Source of the DNA: Paenibacillus polygoni
Lineage (GTDB): Bacteria; Bacillota; Bacilli; Paenibacillales; Paenibacillaceae
Assembly (NCBI RefSeq): GCF_030263935.1
Contig: NZ_CP127162.1
Span: 4,554,001-4,618,000 of the forward strand
Length of the DNA: 64,000 bases
Direction of reading: 5' to 3'
This document shows positions 40,248 to 48,858 of the stretch, piece by piece. Every line of letters begins with the position of its first letter. The first letter of the stretch is position 1. Both the position numbers and the translations under genes were made by a program. The notes below the pieces were generated by a model that was not told the origin of the DNA, made no database searches, and saw only the letters and a program-made list of their open reading frames with translations.

Positions 40248-40295
40248 TTGTATCGCCCTCTTAATTAAGATATAATTTCCATGACTTCTTAGTCA
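40248..40295 (+). promoter_or_regulatory. Promoter and operator of the tetR-RND pair
   Basis: -35 TTGTAT (40248-40253), 17-bp spacer, -10 TATAAT (40271-40276), then the palindrome TGACT-TCTT-AGTCA (40282-40295) across the expected transcription start, a probable autoregulatory operator. Confidence 0.75.
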
Positions 40296-40334
40296 AAATG
40301 AGAACCGTGGAGTTCTAGAGAGGGGTGATCTTGG

Positions 40335-41252
40335 ATGATGAACTCAACCACGGATAAAAAGAAACATATTGTAGTCACGGCTCTAGGATTATTTTCTACC
40401 AAAGGAACTGCGGCAACCTCCATGCAAGAAATCGCAGAAATCTGCGGGATCTCTAAAGGAAGTCTGTATCTTCACTTCAAATCGAAAGAAGAACTGCAGC
40501 AGAGTGTGATTCACTACTGTATTCAGTCTATTTATGACAAAATAGTGCTTGTGGAGAGTGAACAGCACTTATCACCGAAAGAAATATTCTGCAGGCAGAT
40601 CGAAATTTTGCTTGAAAATTTTTTGGAACTCAAAGAATTTTTTCTTGCTCAATTTCAAGATGCCATCAGTCAAGGTAACAGCGGCCTAACGCAGAAGAAT
40701 TGCCCTGAAGATATGTTCAAACTCGTCTTAAAAAAATTCAATCAGAAAATGATCGATGTGTATGGACCGCAGATTCATCCTTATACTCTTGATATGGCGC
40801 TTCAAGTACAAAGTTTGATGGGTTCTTACATAAAAATTATGTTCTCAAAAATACTGCCTATATCCATTAAGCGAATGGCGGAATATCTCGTGGAAACGCT
40901 TGATGATCTGGCGGAAGCGAAACTGCGTCATGGCGGAGAGCCGTTTATTCCGCATGAACTATTGCTCCCCTGGATTGAAGAGGGAATCCCACAAAGCCCT
41001 GCTAAAAAACACCCTTTGCTATTACTGAAGGAAATGCGTCAACATATTGAAAAAAATGTAGAGTTGTCTGAGCTCGTTCGCTCCGAAGCACAGGAGTCCA
41101 TTCTTGTACTGGAACATGAACTTACTGAAATGAAGCCTCGCCGCGTAATCCTCACGGGTATGCTTAGTAATTTAAGTACAGTGCCTGGGTTGGAAGAACA
41201 AGTCATACAATTAGAGCATTTGCTTGACACGTATTTATCTTGGCGCAAATAA
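40335..41252 (+). CDS. Long TetR family regulator, YerO-like
   Basis: A 305-aa TetR-family protein. Helix-turn-helix TSMQEIAEICGISKGSLYLHFKSKEELQ lies at residues 28-55. It is about 100 residues longer than most TetR proteins; the extra C-terminal part (after about residue 220) looks helical and Glu/Leu-rich. Size and position before a stand-alone RND pump match B. subtilis YerO, which represses swrC. Start at the first of two adjacent ATG codons behind GGGGTG. Confidence 0.88.
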   Translation: MMNSTTDKKKHIVVTALGLFSTKGTAATSMQEIAEICGISKGSLYLHFKSKEELQQSVIHYCIQSIYDKIVLVESEQHLSPKEIFCRQIEILLENFLELKEFFLAQFQDAISQGNSGLTQKNCPEDMFKLVLKKFNQKMIDVYGPQIHPYTLDMALQVQSLMGSYIKIMFSKILPISIKRMAEYLVETLDDLAEAKLRHGGEPFIPHELLLPWIEEGIPQSPAKKHPLLLLKEMRQHIEKNVELSELVRSEAQESILVLEHELTEMKPRRVILTGMLSNLSTVPGLEEQVIQLEHLLDTYLSWRK

Positions 41253-41314
41253 ATAAGCGCTATTATAAATAGATGAATATTTTTTGTGAATGAGAGAGGA
41301 GAAGAAACCTACGG

Positions 41315-44300
41315 ATGAAAGGGATAATTAATTTCTCACTGAGAAACAAGCTGGCGATCTGGATTCTGACCATTATCTTGACCTTTGGCGGACTGTACAG
41401 CGGTTTGACCATGAAGCAAGAAACGATTCCAAATATCAACATTCCATTCCTAAACATCACTGCCATCTATCCAGGGGCAGCCCCGGAAGGTGTCGTTGAG
41501 GATGTAACCAAGCCCCTCGAAGAAACGCTTCGTAATGTAGATGGGATTAAGAGTATTACATCTACATCGATGGAGAATGTTTCTTCCGTCATGATTGAAT
41601 TTGATTATGGCACAAATTTGGACAATGCGACGGCTGCAGTACGCGAAGTGCTAAACGATGTTCCACTTCCCGATGATGCTCAGAAGCCTACCATCTCCAA
41701 GTTCAGTATAAACTCTTTCCCGGTAGCTTCCGTAAGTCTATCTGGTAAAGATGGGGAGTCGCTCGAAGATTTGACTCGCCTTGCCGAGAATGAGATCGCA
41801 CCTGCCTTTGAAGATGTAGATGGCGTAGCATCTGTTCAGGTATCCGGTCAATATACGAGAGAAGTCACTCTTACCTTCGACCAAAACAAAATGAATGATC
41901 TCGGATTAACCGAAGATACGGTACAACAAATCGTTCAAGCCTCTTCTTTACGTGTTCCTCTGGGTCTATTCACCATGGAAAACACAGAGAATGCGGTTGT
42001 TGTAGATGGTAACGTGATTGACGTAGAAGATTTGAAGAATCTGAAGATTCCTGTTGTTCCTTCTAATTCAGGTCAAGGCAGTGCTGCAGGCAATGCCGAT
42101 GCGAATAGCGGTGCAGGAGCAGGCGATGGAGCGGGGCAAGAAGGCGCTCAGGCCTTGCCGAATGCGGGAGCTGCAGCACAAATGACAGGCATACCTACCG
42201 TTAAGCTTTCTGATATTGCTACTATTGAAGTCATCGGTAAAGCGGAGTCTATCTCTCGCACAAACGGTGCAGAATCGATCGGATTCTCTATCGTAAAAGC
42301 AAATGATGCCAACACCGTTGACGTTGTAAACGGAGTAAAAGAGGCTTCCGCTGAACTCGAAGAACTATACGATCATATTAATCTCGATATTCTTCTTGAT
42401 CAGGGTCAACCTATTGAAGACTCCGTCCATACGATGTTATCCAAAGCCTTATTTGGCGCCATCTTTGCCGTACTTATCATTCTACTCTTCCTAAGAGACT
42501 GGAGATCGACGATTATTTCCGTGATTTCGATACCTCTTTCTCTATTGATTGCCTTAACCGTACTCTATCTAATGGATATTACGCTTAACGTAATGACACT
42601 CGGAGCAATGACGGTTGCGATTGGCCGGGTAGTCGATGACTCTATTGTTGTTATTGAAAATATTTATCGGCGTCTCTCTCTCCCAGGAGAGAAACTGAAA
42701 GGCAGAGAATTGATCGGTGCTGCTACGCGCGAAATGTTTGTACCGATTATGTCCTCCACCATTGTGACCATTGCGGTATTCCTTCCGCTGGCACTAGTTA
42801 GCGGTATGGTCGGTGAACTCTTTATGCCGTTCGCACTTACAATGGTCTTTGCACTTCTCGCTTCCCTTGTTGTAGCGATCACAATCGTACCTGCTATGGC
42901 TCACTCCCTCTTTAGAGGCGGGCTGAAAAACAAAAAGAACCATGAGCATAAACCAAGCCGACTGGCAGGCGGTTATACTCGAATATTGAATTGGTCACTG
43001 AATCATAAGCTCATCACAGTAGGGGCAGCAATCGTTCTGCTCGTGGGCAGCTTGTTCCTTACTCGCTTTATCGGCACCAGCTTCTTGCCAGAGCAAGGAA
43101 CCAATTATACTCTGGTAACTTACAGCCCTGAACCAGGGGCAACACAAGAAACGGTAGAAAAACGAACGCAAAGCGTTGAGAAGTTCATTCTTGATGCAAG
43201 CGGTGTTGAAAGTATGCAGTACTCTGTTGGCGGCGGTAATCCGATGAGTATGGGTTCTTCCAACTCGGGTCTGTTCTATATCATCTTTAAAGATGGTGTC
43301 AAAGTTAATGAAGAAAGCGAGAAGCTGCTGACTGGACTCCAAGAACGTGTGCCTGAAGGTGAATGGTCAACACTCGATATGGCTGCTGGCGCTATGGGCG
43401 GCAGCACGCTGACGGTCAGCGTCTTCGGTGACAGTCTTGATCAAATCAAACCTGTTGCTGATGATATTTTAAAAGTGGTACAAGACGATACGGTAAACTT
43501 CGAAGATGCGGAATCTTCTCTAGCAGAAGGATATGAACAATATACCCTCGTAGCTGATCAAGAAAAACTCAGCTCTCTTGGACTTACAGCTGGGCAGCTC
43601 GTGATGACTCTTAGTCCAGAAAGAGAACGTCCGGTACTAACCGAAGTCGAAGTAGACGGTAAGTCTTATAAAGTCTACATTAAAACAGACAGTAAAGAAT
43701 ATGGAAGCATTGAAGCGATTGAAAAAGAAACGGTCACTTCGCCGCTTGGTATTGAGGTTCCTATTGGAGAAGTAGCAACCGTGGAAAAAGGAACCACTCC
43801 TGACTCCATCATGCGTATTGACGGTGATATGGTCGTGCAAGTAACGGCGAGCATCCTCGCTTCCGATGTCGGTTCTGCTTCATCTTCCATTGAAAAAGCG
43901 GTTGATACTATGGATTTACCTGAAGGGGTTCATGTTGAATTTGGCGGGGTAACCGAACAAATTAACGAGACCTTTACTCAGCTCGGTCTTGCTATGCTGG
44001 CTGCGATCGCAATCGTGTACTTCGTACTTGTCGTAACATTTGGCGGCGGACTTGCTCCATTTGCCATTCTGTTCTCCTTGCCGTTTACGGTGATTGGAGC
44101 CTTACTCGGTTTGCTTGTTACAGGGGAAACACTAAACGTATCCTCTTTGATGGGTGCGCTGATGTTGATCGGTATCGTTGTTACGAATGCAATTGTCCTT
44201 ATCGACCGGGTTATTCATAAAGAAAACGAAGGCATGTCTACAAGAGACGCCTTGCTTGAAGCAGGTTCAACTCGTCTTCGTCCAATTCTCATGACAGCTT

Positions 44301-44485
44301 TGGCTACCATTGGAGCTCTTCTCCCGCTTGTCTTTGGATGGGAGAACAGTGCCGGTATTATTTCCAAAGGTCTTGGCGTTACGGTAATTGGCGGACTCAT
44401 CAGTTCTACGCTGCTTACACTCGTTATTGTACCGATTGTGTACGAATTCTTAATGAGATTTAAGAAAAAACGGATTGAAGATTAG
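41315..44485 (+). CDS. RND family efflux transporter, SwrC/YerP-like
   Basis: A 1056-aa AcrB-superfamily pump with the duplicated plan: membrane helix, large extracytoplasmic domain, five or six helices, repeated. Family blocks include MKQETIPNINIP, ATAAVREVLNDVPLP, VGRVVDDSIVVIENIYR (with the conserved Asp pair in helix 4) and MLIGIVVTNAIVLIDRV. Residues about 253-290 form a Gly/Ala/Asn/Gln-rich linker in the first porter domain. No membrane-fusion or outer-membrane partner is nearby, as for SwrC, which confers surfactin self-resistance in Bacillus. Substrate here is unknown. Confidence 0.93.
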   Translation: MKGIINFSLRNKLAIWILTIILTFGGLYSGLTMKQETIPNINIPFLNITAIYPGAAPEGVVEDVTKPLEETLRNVDGIKSITSTSMENVSSVMIEFDYGTNLDNATAAVREVLNDVPLPDDAQKPTISKFSINSFPVASVSLSGKDGESLEDLTRLAENEIAPAFEDVDGVASVQVSGQYTREVTLTFDQNKMNDLGLTEDTVQQIVQASSLRVPLGLFTMENTENAVVVDGNVIDVEDLKNLKIPVVPSNSGQGSAAGNADANSGAGAGDGAGQEGAQALPNAGAAAQMTGIPTVKLSDIATIEVIGKAESISRTNGAESIGFSIVKANDANTVDVVNGVKEASAELEELYDHINLDILLDQGQPIEDSVHTMLSKALFGAIFAVLIILLFLRDWRSTIISVISIPLSLLIALTVLYLMDITLNVMTLGAMTVAIGRVVDDSIVVIENIYRRLSLPGEKLKGRELIGAATREMFVPIMSSTIVTIAVFLPLALVSGMVGELFMPFALTMVFALLASLVVAITIVPAMAHSLFRGGLKNKKNHEHKPSRLAGGYTRILNWSLNHKLITVGAAIVLLVGSLFLTRFIGTSFLPEQGTNYTLVTYSPEPGATQETVEKRTQSVEKFILDASGVESMQYSVGGGNPMSMGSSNSGLFYIIFKDGVKVNEESEKLLTGLQERVPEGEWSTLDMAAGAMGGSTLTVSVFGDSLDQIKPVADDILKVVQDDTVNFEDAESSLAEGYEQYTLVADQEKLSSLGLTAGQLVMTLSPERERPVLTEVEVDGKSYKVYIKTDSKEYGSIEAIEKETVTSPLGIEVPIGEVATVEKGTTPDSIMRIDGDMVVQVTASILASDVGSASSSIEKAVDTMDLPEGVHVEFGGVTEQINETFTQLGLAMLAAIAIVYFVLVVTFGGGLAPFAILFSLPFTVIGALLGLLVTGETLNVSSLMGALMLIGIVVTNAIVLIDRVIHKENEGMSTRDALLEAGSTRLRPILMTALATIGALLPLVFGWENSAGIISKGLGVTVIGGLISSTLLTLVIVPIVYEFLMRFKKKRIED

Positions 44486-44536
44486 ATGGATAACCTTCCA
44501 TAGTGAGTGTTGTTAATTTGATCTATTTATAAAATG

Positions 44537-44579
44537 AAAGAGCACTGAATACCTCGGGTATTCAGTGCTCTTTTTTATG
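44537..44579 (+). terminator. Terminator of the RND gene
   Basis: AAAGAGCACTGAATACC and its exact complement enclose TCGG, followed by TTTTTTATG; a very strong stem. Confidence 0.95.
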
Positions 44580-44660
44580 TTTAAGAAGAAGCATAGCGGA
44601 ATCTTCAAGCCATCCTGTATGATGAAAGAATTCATATCCATTAAGGAGTTGCCTGCACTG

Positions 44661-45596
44661 ATGATTACCACCGTTACCTTAAATGCTGCATTAGACAAAG
44701 TGTACACCCTGCCAGATTTTAAGCTGGATCAGGTGCACCGCCCTGAACATGCGATTACGGTCCCAGGCGGCAAAGGCATTAACGCTGCCCGGGTACTGCG
44801 CCTACTAGGAGCACCTGTAGGCGCTACGGGCATTGTTGCCGGACATACGGGCCGGCAAGTACTGGATGGGCTGCGCAGCGAAGGCATCGCAGCCGATTTT
44901 GTAGAAGCCGCGCACGGAGAAACGCGGCTGGCCATTACGGTGCTGGGTTCATCGCCCAGCACCCAGACCGAGCTCATCGAGGCGGGGCCGCCGGTCACCC
45001 GCGATGAGCTTGCGGCGCTGCGCCGCAAAGTAATGACCCTGGCGCGAAGCTCCGCCTGGGTCGTGTTCTCGGGCAGCCTGCCGCAAGGCTGCCCTGCTGG
45101 GCTGTACGCCGAGCTGATTGCTCTGGCGAAGGCGCAAGGTGCGCGCACCGCGCTTGATGCAAGCGGCGAGGCGCTCGCACAAGGGCTGCAAGGCGGGCCG
45201 GACCTAGTGAAGCCCAACGCAGAAGAGGCGGCCCGCTATGCCGGGGTTACCGCGCTCACCCCGGATACGGCTAAGATGGCTGCTACACAGCTAGTAAAAG
45301 CCGGTGCAAAGCTTGCCGTAATCTCTCTCGGCGCAGATGGTGCTGTAGCTGCGTCAGCAGATACTTTATACCGCGTAGAGGTTCCTGCCGTCTCTATCGT
45401 AAGCCCGCTCGGCAGCGGAGATGCGATGGTAGCAGGCATGGTTGCAGCTGCTCTGAAGCACCCCACTAATATTCAGGCAATTTTAAGGCAAGGTGCCGCA
45501 TGCGGTACCTCAGCAGCGCTTCACCCAATGGCCGGTGTCCTGTCAATAGAAGATGTAACCAAACTGGAGCAGCAAATATCTGTTCAACAGGAATAA
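44661..45596 (+). CDS. 1-phosphofructokinase/tagatose-6-phosphate kinase family (PfkB)
   Basis: A 311-aa ribokinase-superfamily sugar-phosphate kinase. MITTVTLNAALDKVYTL and VPGGKGINAARVLRLLG are typical of FruK/LacC; the catalytic-base motif is SPLGSGDAMVAGMV. ATG 44661 has AAGGAG at 12 bp; the frame is open further upstream but overlaps the RND terminator. No fructose PTS or FruR gene is adjacent, so the exact substrate is open. The central part (about 44750-45240) is strongly GC-rich compared with its ends. Confidence 0.88.
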   Translation: MITTVTLNAALDKVYTLPDFKLDQVHRPEHAITVPGGKGINAARVLRLLGAPVGATGIVAGHTGRQVLDGLRSEGIAADFVEAAHGETRLAITVLGSSPSTQTELIEAGPPVTRDELAALRRKVMTLARSSAWVVFSGSLPQGCPAGLYAELIALAKAQGARTALDASGEALAQGLQGGPDLVKPNAEEAARYAGVTALTPDTAKMAATQLVKAGAKLAVISLGADGAVAASADTLYRVEVPAVSIVSPLGSGDAMVAGMVAAALKHPTNIQAILRQGAACGTSAALHPMAGVLSIEDVTKLEQQISVQQE

Positions 45597-45703
45597 ACAA
45601 AAGTCTCAATTTTGTTAATCTTTAGTTTATCCATAACTTTTCTTGCTTTGGTCTCGTTTATAAAAACGTAACGATGTCAATACACGAAAGGGTAGTGATT
45701 TCA

Positions 45704-46801
45704 TTGATTAATCGAAAGAAGACGTGGCGTTCTCGGGCGCTGACTATATCACTTGCCGCCATTATGTCGTTTCCCATCGCAGCCAATATATCCATAGACA
45801 ACGCTTCAGCAGCTGTTAAAAAATACCCGGTTATCTCGCAGCCCTTTAAGATTAAAGGGGAAAGTTCCCGCATTGGCACGATCAACAAAAGTGGATCAAC
45901 GTACATTGCACTTCGGGATCTAAACACCGCGCTGGGATTAAAAACGAAATATGTCCCTTCTACCCAGCACGTTCAAGTAACGGGAAGAGAACGAACGATG
46001 GAAATGGGTCTTCAAAATAGTTCTTACGTTTTGAACGGGCAGCCCGTTTTAGGTCCTGAGGTTATTGTGCAAAGCGGTACGACGTATCTTCCTCTTCGTT
46101 TCTTGTCAGAGAGCTTCGGTTATGAGGTAACGTACGAAAATAAATCAAAGACCATCGGCCTGAAAGCCATATCAGAAAATGCACTTTCCATTACTGCAGA
46201 ATCGATCGGAGCAGACGGTGAAGACAAATCTCTGCTTGTGTTCTATCCTGTTCTGTCTGGGTATAAAGATGCCGAGGTACAGCAAAAGATCAACAAGTTT
46301 CTGAAAAAAGAAGCCGACCGGTTCGTTTCAGCTGGATCAAAACAAATGGACCCTGTCGTTAAAGAAAACAACGCTCAGTTGGCTAAAGATCCAAAGGCTT
46401 CAATCCGGCGTCCGAGCTTCGATGGACGATTTACCGTCACACATAACGAAAAGGGACTGCTAAGTCTCTACGCTGATTACTCCGTCTACTTAGGAGGGGC
46501 ACACAGTGATACCGCTCGCGAAGCGTATACCTTTGACCTCTCGACAGGCGACCTGCTTACATTGAAAGAGGCCGTAGGCGGCGGGTCGGATTATGTTACG
46601 ATCATCAATCAGCAAATAAAGAAACAAATTGCGGATCGCAAACTAACTCTAATCGCACCGTTTAAGACAATTGAACCAGATCGTGATTTTTTCCTAAGCC
46701 ATGACGGGGTTGTTATCTACTTCACGCAATACGAATACACTTCCTTTGCGGAAGGGATGCCGAAGTTTGTTATTCCCTATTCTGCCTTTACAAAACGCTG
46801 A
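45704..46801 (+). CDS. Secreted protein with copper-amine-oxidase-N-like and DUF3298 domains
   Basis: A 365-aa exported protein. The signal peptide is RKKTWRSRALTISLAAIMSF followed by an AxA-type region (NASAAVKK). Residues about 50-150 carry two copies of the copper-amine-oxidase-N repeat (TYIALRDLNTALG, TYLPLRFLSESFGYEV), common in Paenibacillus cell-wall proteins; the rest resembles DUF4163/DUF3298 (YSVYLGGAHSDTAREAYTFDLSTGDLL). Function unknown, probably in the envelope. A TTG at 45704 behind AAAGGGTAGTG is the likely start; the frame extends to ATG 45674. Confidence 0.82.
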   Translation: MINRKKTWRSRALTISLAAIMSFPIAANISIDNASAAVKKYPVISQPFKIKGESSRIGTINKSGSTYIALRDLNTALGLKTKYVPSTQHVQVTGRERTMEMGLQNSSYVLNGQPVLGPEVIVQSGTTYLPLRFLSESFGYEVTYENKSKTIGLKAISENALSITAESIGADGEDKSLLVFYPVLSGYKDAEVQQKINKFLKKEADRFVSAGSKQMDPVVKENNAQLAKDPKASIRRPSFDGRFTVTHNEKGLLSLYADYSVYLGGAHSDTAREAYTFDLSTGDLLTLKEAVGGGSDYVTIINQQIKKQIADRKLTLIAPFKTIEPDRDFFLSHDGVVIYFTQYEYTSFAEGMPKFVIPYSAFTKR

Positions 46802-46883
46802 GGCATTAGAGGAAAAACCTTGATTTATCTGTAGTTTTTCAAACTAGCAGCCTTCAAAATTCAAATCCCTATACTTGCCAACA

Positions 46884-46917
46884 CAAAAAAAGGTCCCTTA
46901 GGGGGGCCTTTTTTTTG
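46884..46917 (+). terminator. Terminator after the secreted CuAO-N protein
   Basis: AAAAAGGTCCC-TTA-GGGGGGCCTTTTTTTT, stem plus eight T, 90 bp after the stop. Confidence 0.9.
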
Positions 46918-47075
46918 CGTATATAGTGTGGACCCGCTTGCTTTCACATAACCTGAAGTCTAGAATAAACAAGAAACTATATGTATGCGCATGAAAGTAA
47001 AGAGCGAAAAACACTGCGTTGCTTAATCCATATAGGTGTAATAATAGTAAGAATCTATTAACGGAGGGATTATCT

Positions 47076-47909
47076 ATGACCATTACTCACTTACAAGATA
47101 CAGTAACCCTTAACAACGGTGTGAAAATGCCTCAGCTCGGTCTTGGGGTATGGAAAGCGAAAGACGGAGAAGAAACTTACGCTGCCGTTAAACATGCAAT
47201 TCAGCACGGATATCGTGCAATTGATACAGCTGCTGCCTACAAGAATGAAGAAAGTGTCGGAAAAGCAATTAAAGATTCCGGTGTACCTCGCGAGGAACTT
47301 TTCATTACAACCAAAGTATGGAACGCAGATCATGGATATGATGCTACCATTCGTGCTTTTGAAACCAGTTTAGAAAAGCTCGGTCTTGAATATCTCGATC
47401 TATATTTGATCCACTGGCCGGTAAAAGATAAATATAAAGATACATGGAAAGCACTCGAACACCTATACAGCGAGGGTAAAGTTCGGGCAATCGGGGTATG
47501 TAATTTCAATATTCATCATCTGGAAGATCTGCTGGCCGAAGCCAAAACGGTTCCTGCGGTCAATCAGTCCGAATTCCACCCGTATCTTACACAAGAACCA
47601 CTCCGTGAATTCTGCAAGTCCAAAGGAATTCATTTCGAAGGCTGGTCACCCCTTGGTAATGGCAAACTATTAGACAATGCTCTGATTCAGGAGATTGCAA
47701 AAAAATATAACAAAACAGCAGCTCAAGTTATCCTTCGCTGGCATTTGCAGAATGATGCGATCACTATTCCTAAATCTGTGACACCAAGCCGTATCGAAGA
47801 AAATGTGGCGATCTTTGACTTCGAATTGACTGCAGAAGACATGAATACCATCAACAGCCTGAACAAGGATGAACGTACAGGCCCAGACCCAGATAACTTT
47901 AACTTCTAA
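47076..47909 (+). CDS. Aldo/keto reductase
   Basis: A 277-aa NADPH-dependent oxidoreductase of the AKR5 type (2,5-diketogluconate reductase / YvgN-like). The catalytic tetrad is complete: Asp in [10 protein letters not shown], Tyr in AAAYKNE, Lys in FITTKVWN and His in YLIHWPV; the NADP-binding end has [17 protein letters not shown] 47076 follows GGAGGG at 8 bp. Natural substrate unknown; YvgN relatives reduce glyoxals. Apparently monocistronic. Confidence 0.92.
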   Translation: MTITHLQDTVTLNNGVKMPQLGLGVWKAKDGEETYAAVKHAIQHGYRAIDTAAAYKNEESVGKAIKDSGVPREELFITTKVWNADHGYDATIRAFETSLEKLGLEYLDLYLIHWPVKDKYKDTWKALEHLYSEGKVRAIGVCNFNIHHLEDLLAEAKTVPAVNQSEFHPYLTQEPLREFCKSKGIHFEGWSPLGNGKLLDNALIQEIAKKYNKTAAQVILRWHLQNDAITIPKSVTPSRIEENVAIFDFELTAEDMNTINSLNKDERTGPDPDNFNF

Positions 47910-48013
47910 ATAGACAGCATCTAAGTAACTGCATTTATAGTTTAGATTCCATTTTTAGGATTACAATGAAACAGGGAATTGAACATAGAAAATGTACTTC
48001 GATGTGTCCAATC

Positions 48014-48070
48014 ATAAAAAAGCTTTCCTCATGCAAATGTTATGTTTGCTCTGAGGAAAGCTTCTTTTTA
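48014..48070. terminator. Bidirectional terminator between the aldo/keto reductase and LysE genes
   Basis: AAGCTTTCCTCA pairs with TGAGGAAAGCTT; A/T runs on both sides serve the convergent genes. Confidence 0.9.
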
Positions 48071-48079
48071 TACTACTTA

Positions 48080-48694
48080 CTACAAACTTTGTACAAAGGA
48101 ATACATCATATAAACTGCCAGCCCAGCCATCATAAGTGAAGAACCTTTGCCATGCCACTTGGACCCATTCCCCGTCTGGTCCCATCTCCCCATGCTTCTT
48201 CCCGCCGCAGCAAGCAGAACAAACCACACCCATGACACAAGAATAGTGACTAAGGTAAAAGCGATAAGCTCTTTACTCTCATACTGCAAAGAGTTCGTTC
48301 CGATGACTCCTACAATATCCAGAATGGCATGCGGATTAAGCACCGACACAGATAGTGCAAAAAGAATCTGCTGACGACTTGTCAGTGGTTGCTGCTTTCC
48401 TTTTACCCCATCCCCCGTTTGCCAAAGGGTCCAGGCCATATATAGAAGGAAAACACATCCTGCCGCATATATCCCTTGGGTTACCACACTCTTGTCCGAT
48501 AGAAAGAGAGACAGCCCTCCAACAGCAAGTACAATAAGAACCGTATCACATAGAGCGGCCATAATGACTGCTGGCAAAGACCCTGTCCAGTGTTTGTGCG
48601 TTGCTCCCTGATTAAATATAAATACATTTTGTGCCCCGAGCGGTAAAATAAGTCCTATTGCCAAAATGAGTGCATGTATAATCGCTCCTGGCAT
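48080..48694 (-). CDS. LysE/RhtB family amino-acid exporter
   Basis: A 204-aa membrane protein with six hydrophobic segments. The N-terminal signature is IGLILPLGAQNVFIFNQG and the central one LSVSVLNPHAILDIVGVIG, both of the LysE superfamily (ArgO/YggA subgroup by the LGAQN motif). Probably exports basic or other amino acids. It is transcribed divergently from the MocR regulator, which often controls such neighbours. Confidence 0.9.
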   Translation of the reverse strand: MPGAIIHALILAIGLILPLGAQNVFIFNQGATHKHWTGSLPAVIMAALCDTVLIVLAVGGLSLFLSDKSVVTQGIYAAGCVFLLYMAWTLWQTGDGVKGKQQPLTSRQQILFALSVSVLNPHAILDIVGVIGTNSLQYESKELIAFTLVTILVSWVWFVLLAAAGRSMGRWDQTGNGSKWHGKGSSLMMAGLAVYMMYSFVQSL

Positions 48695-48780
48695 TTTCGC
48701 GTCCTATCCTTTCTATTATTCGAATGTAATGATCTTCTTTCTTGCTCTATCCTATCTCATATAGAACAACCTGTACCCAG

Positions 48781-48818
48781 CCATTTGGTTGTATAACAAC
48801 CCAACCAAATGGTATATT
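48781..48818 (+). promoter_or_regulatory. Operator-promoter between lysE and mocR
   Basis: Perfect 11-bp arms CCATTTGGTTG (48781-48791) and CAACCAAATGG (48802-48812), with a nested GGTTGT-ATA-ACAACC palindrome. The right arm touches a TATATT -10 (48813-48818), with TTGTAT 18 bp upstream. Probable MocR binding site controlling one or both genes. Confidence 0.7.
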
Positions 48819-48858
48819 ACAGTCCATATCAATATTATGGGAGGGTGTTCCATATCCT

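Noticed and set aside
44729..45217. Minus-strand 162-aa frame inside the pfkB gene
   Set aside because: Long antisense frames are expected in a GC-rich coding patch; the sense frame has the PfkB motifs.
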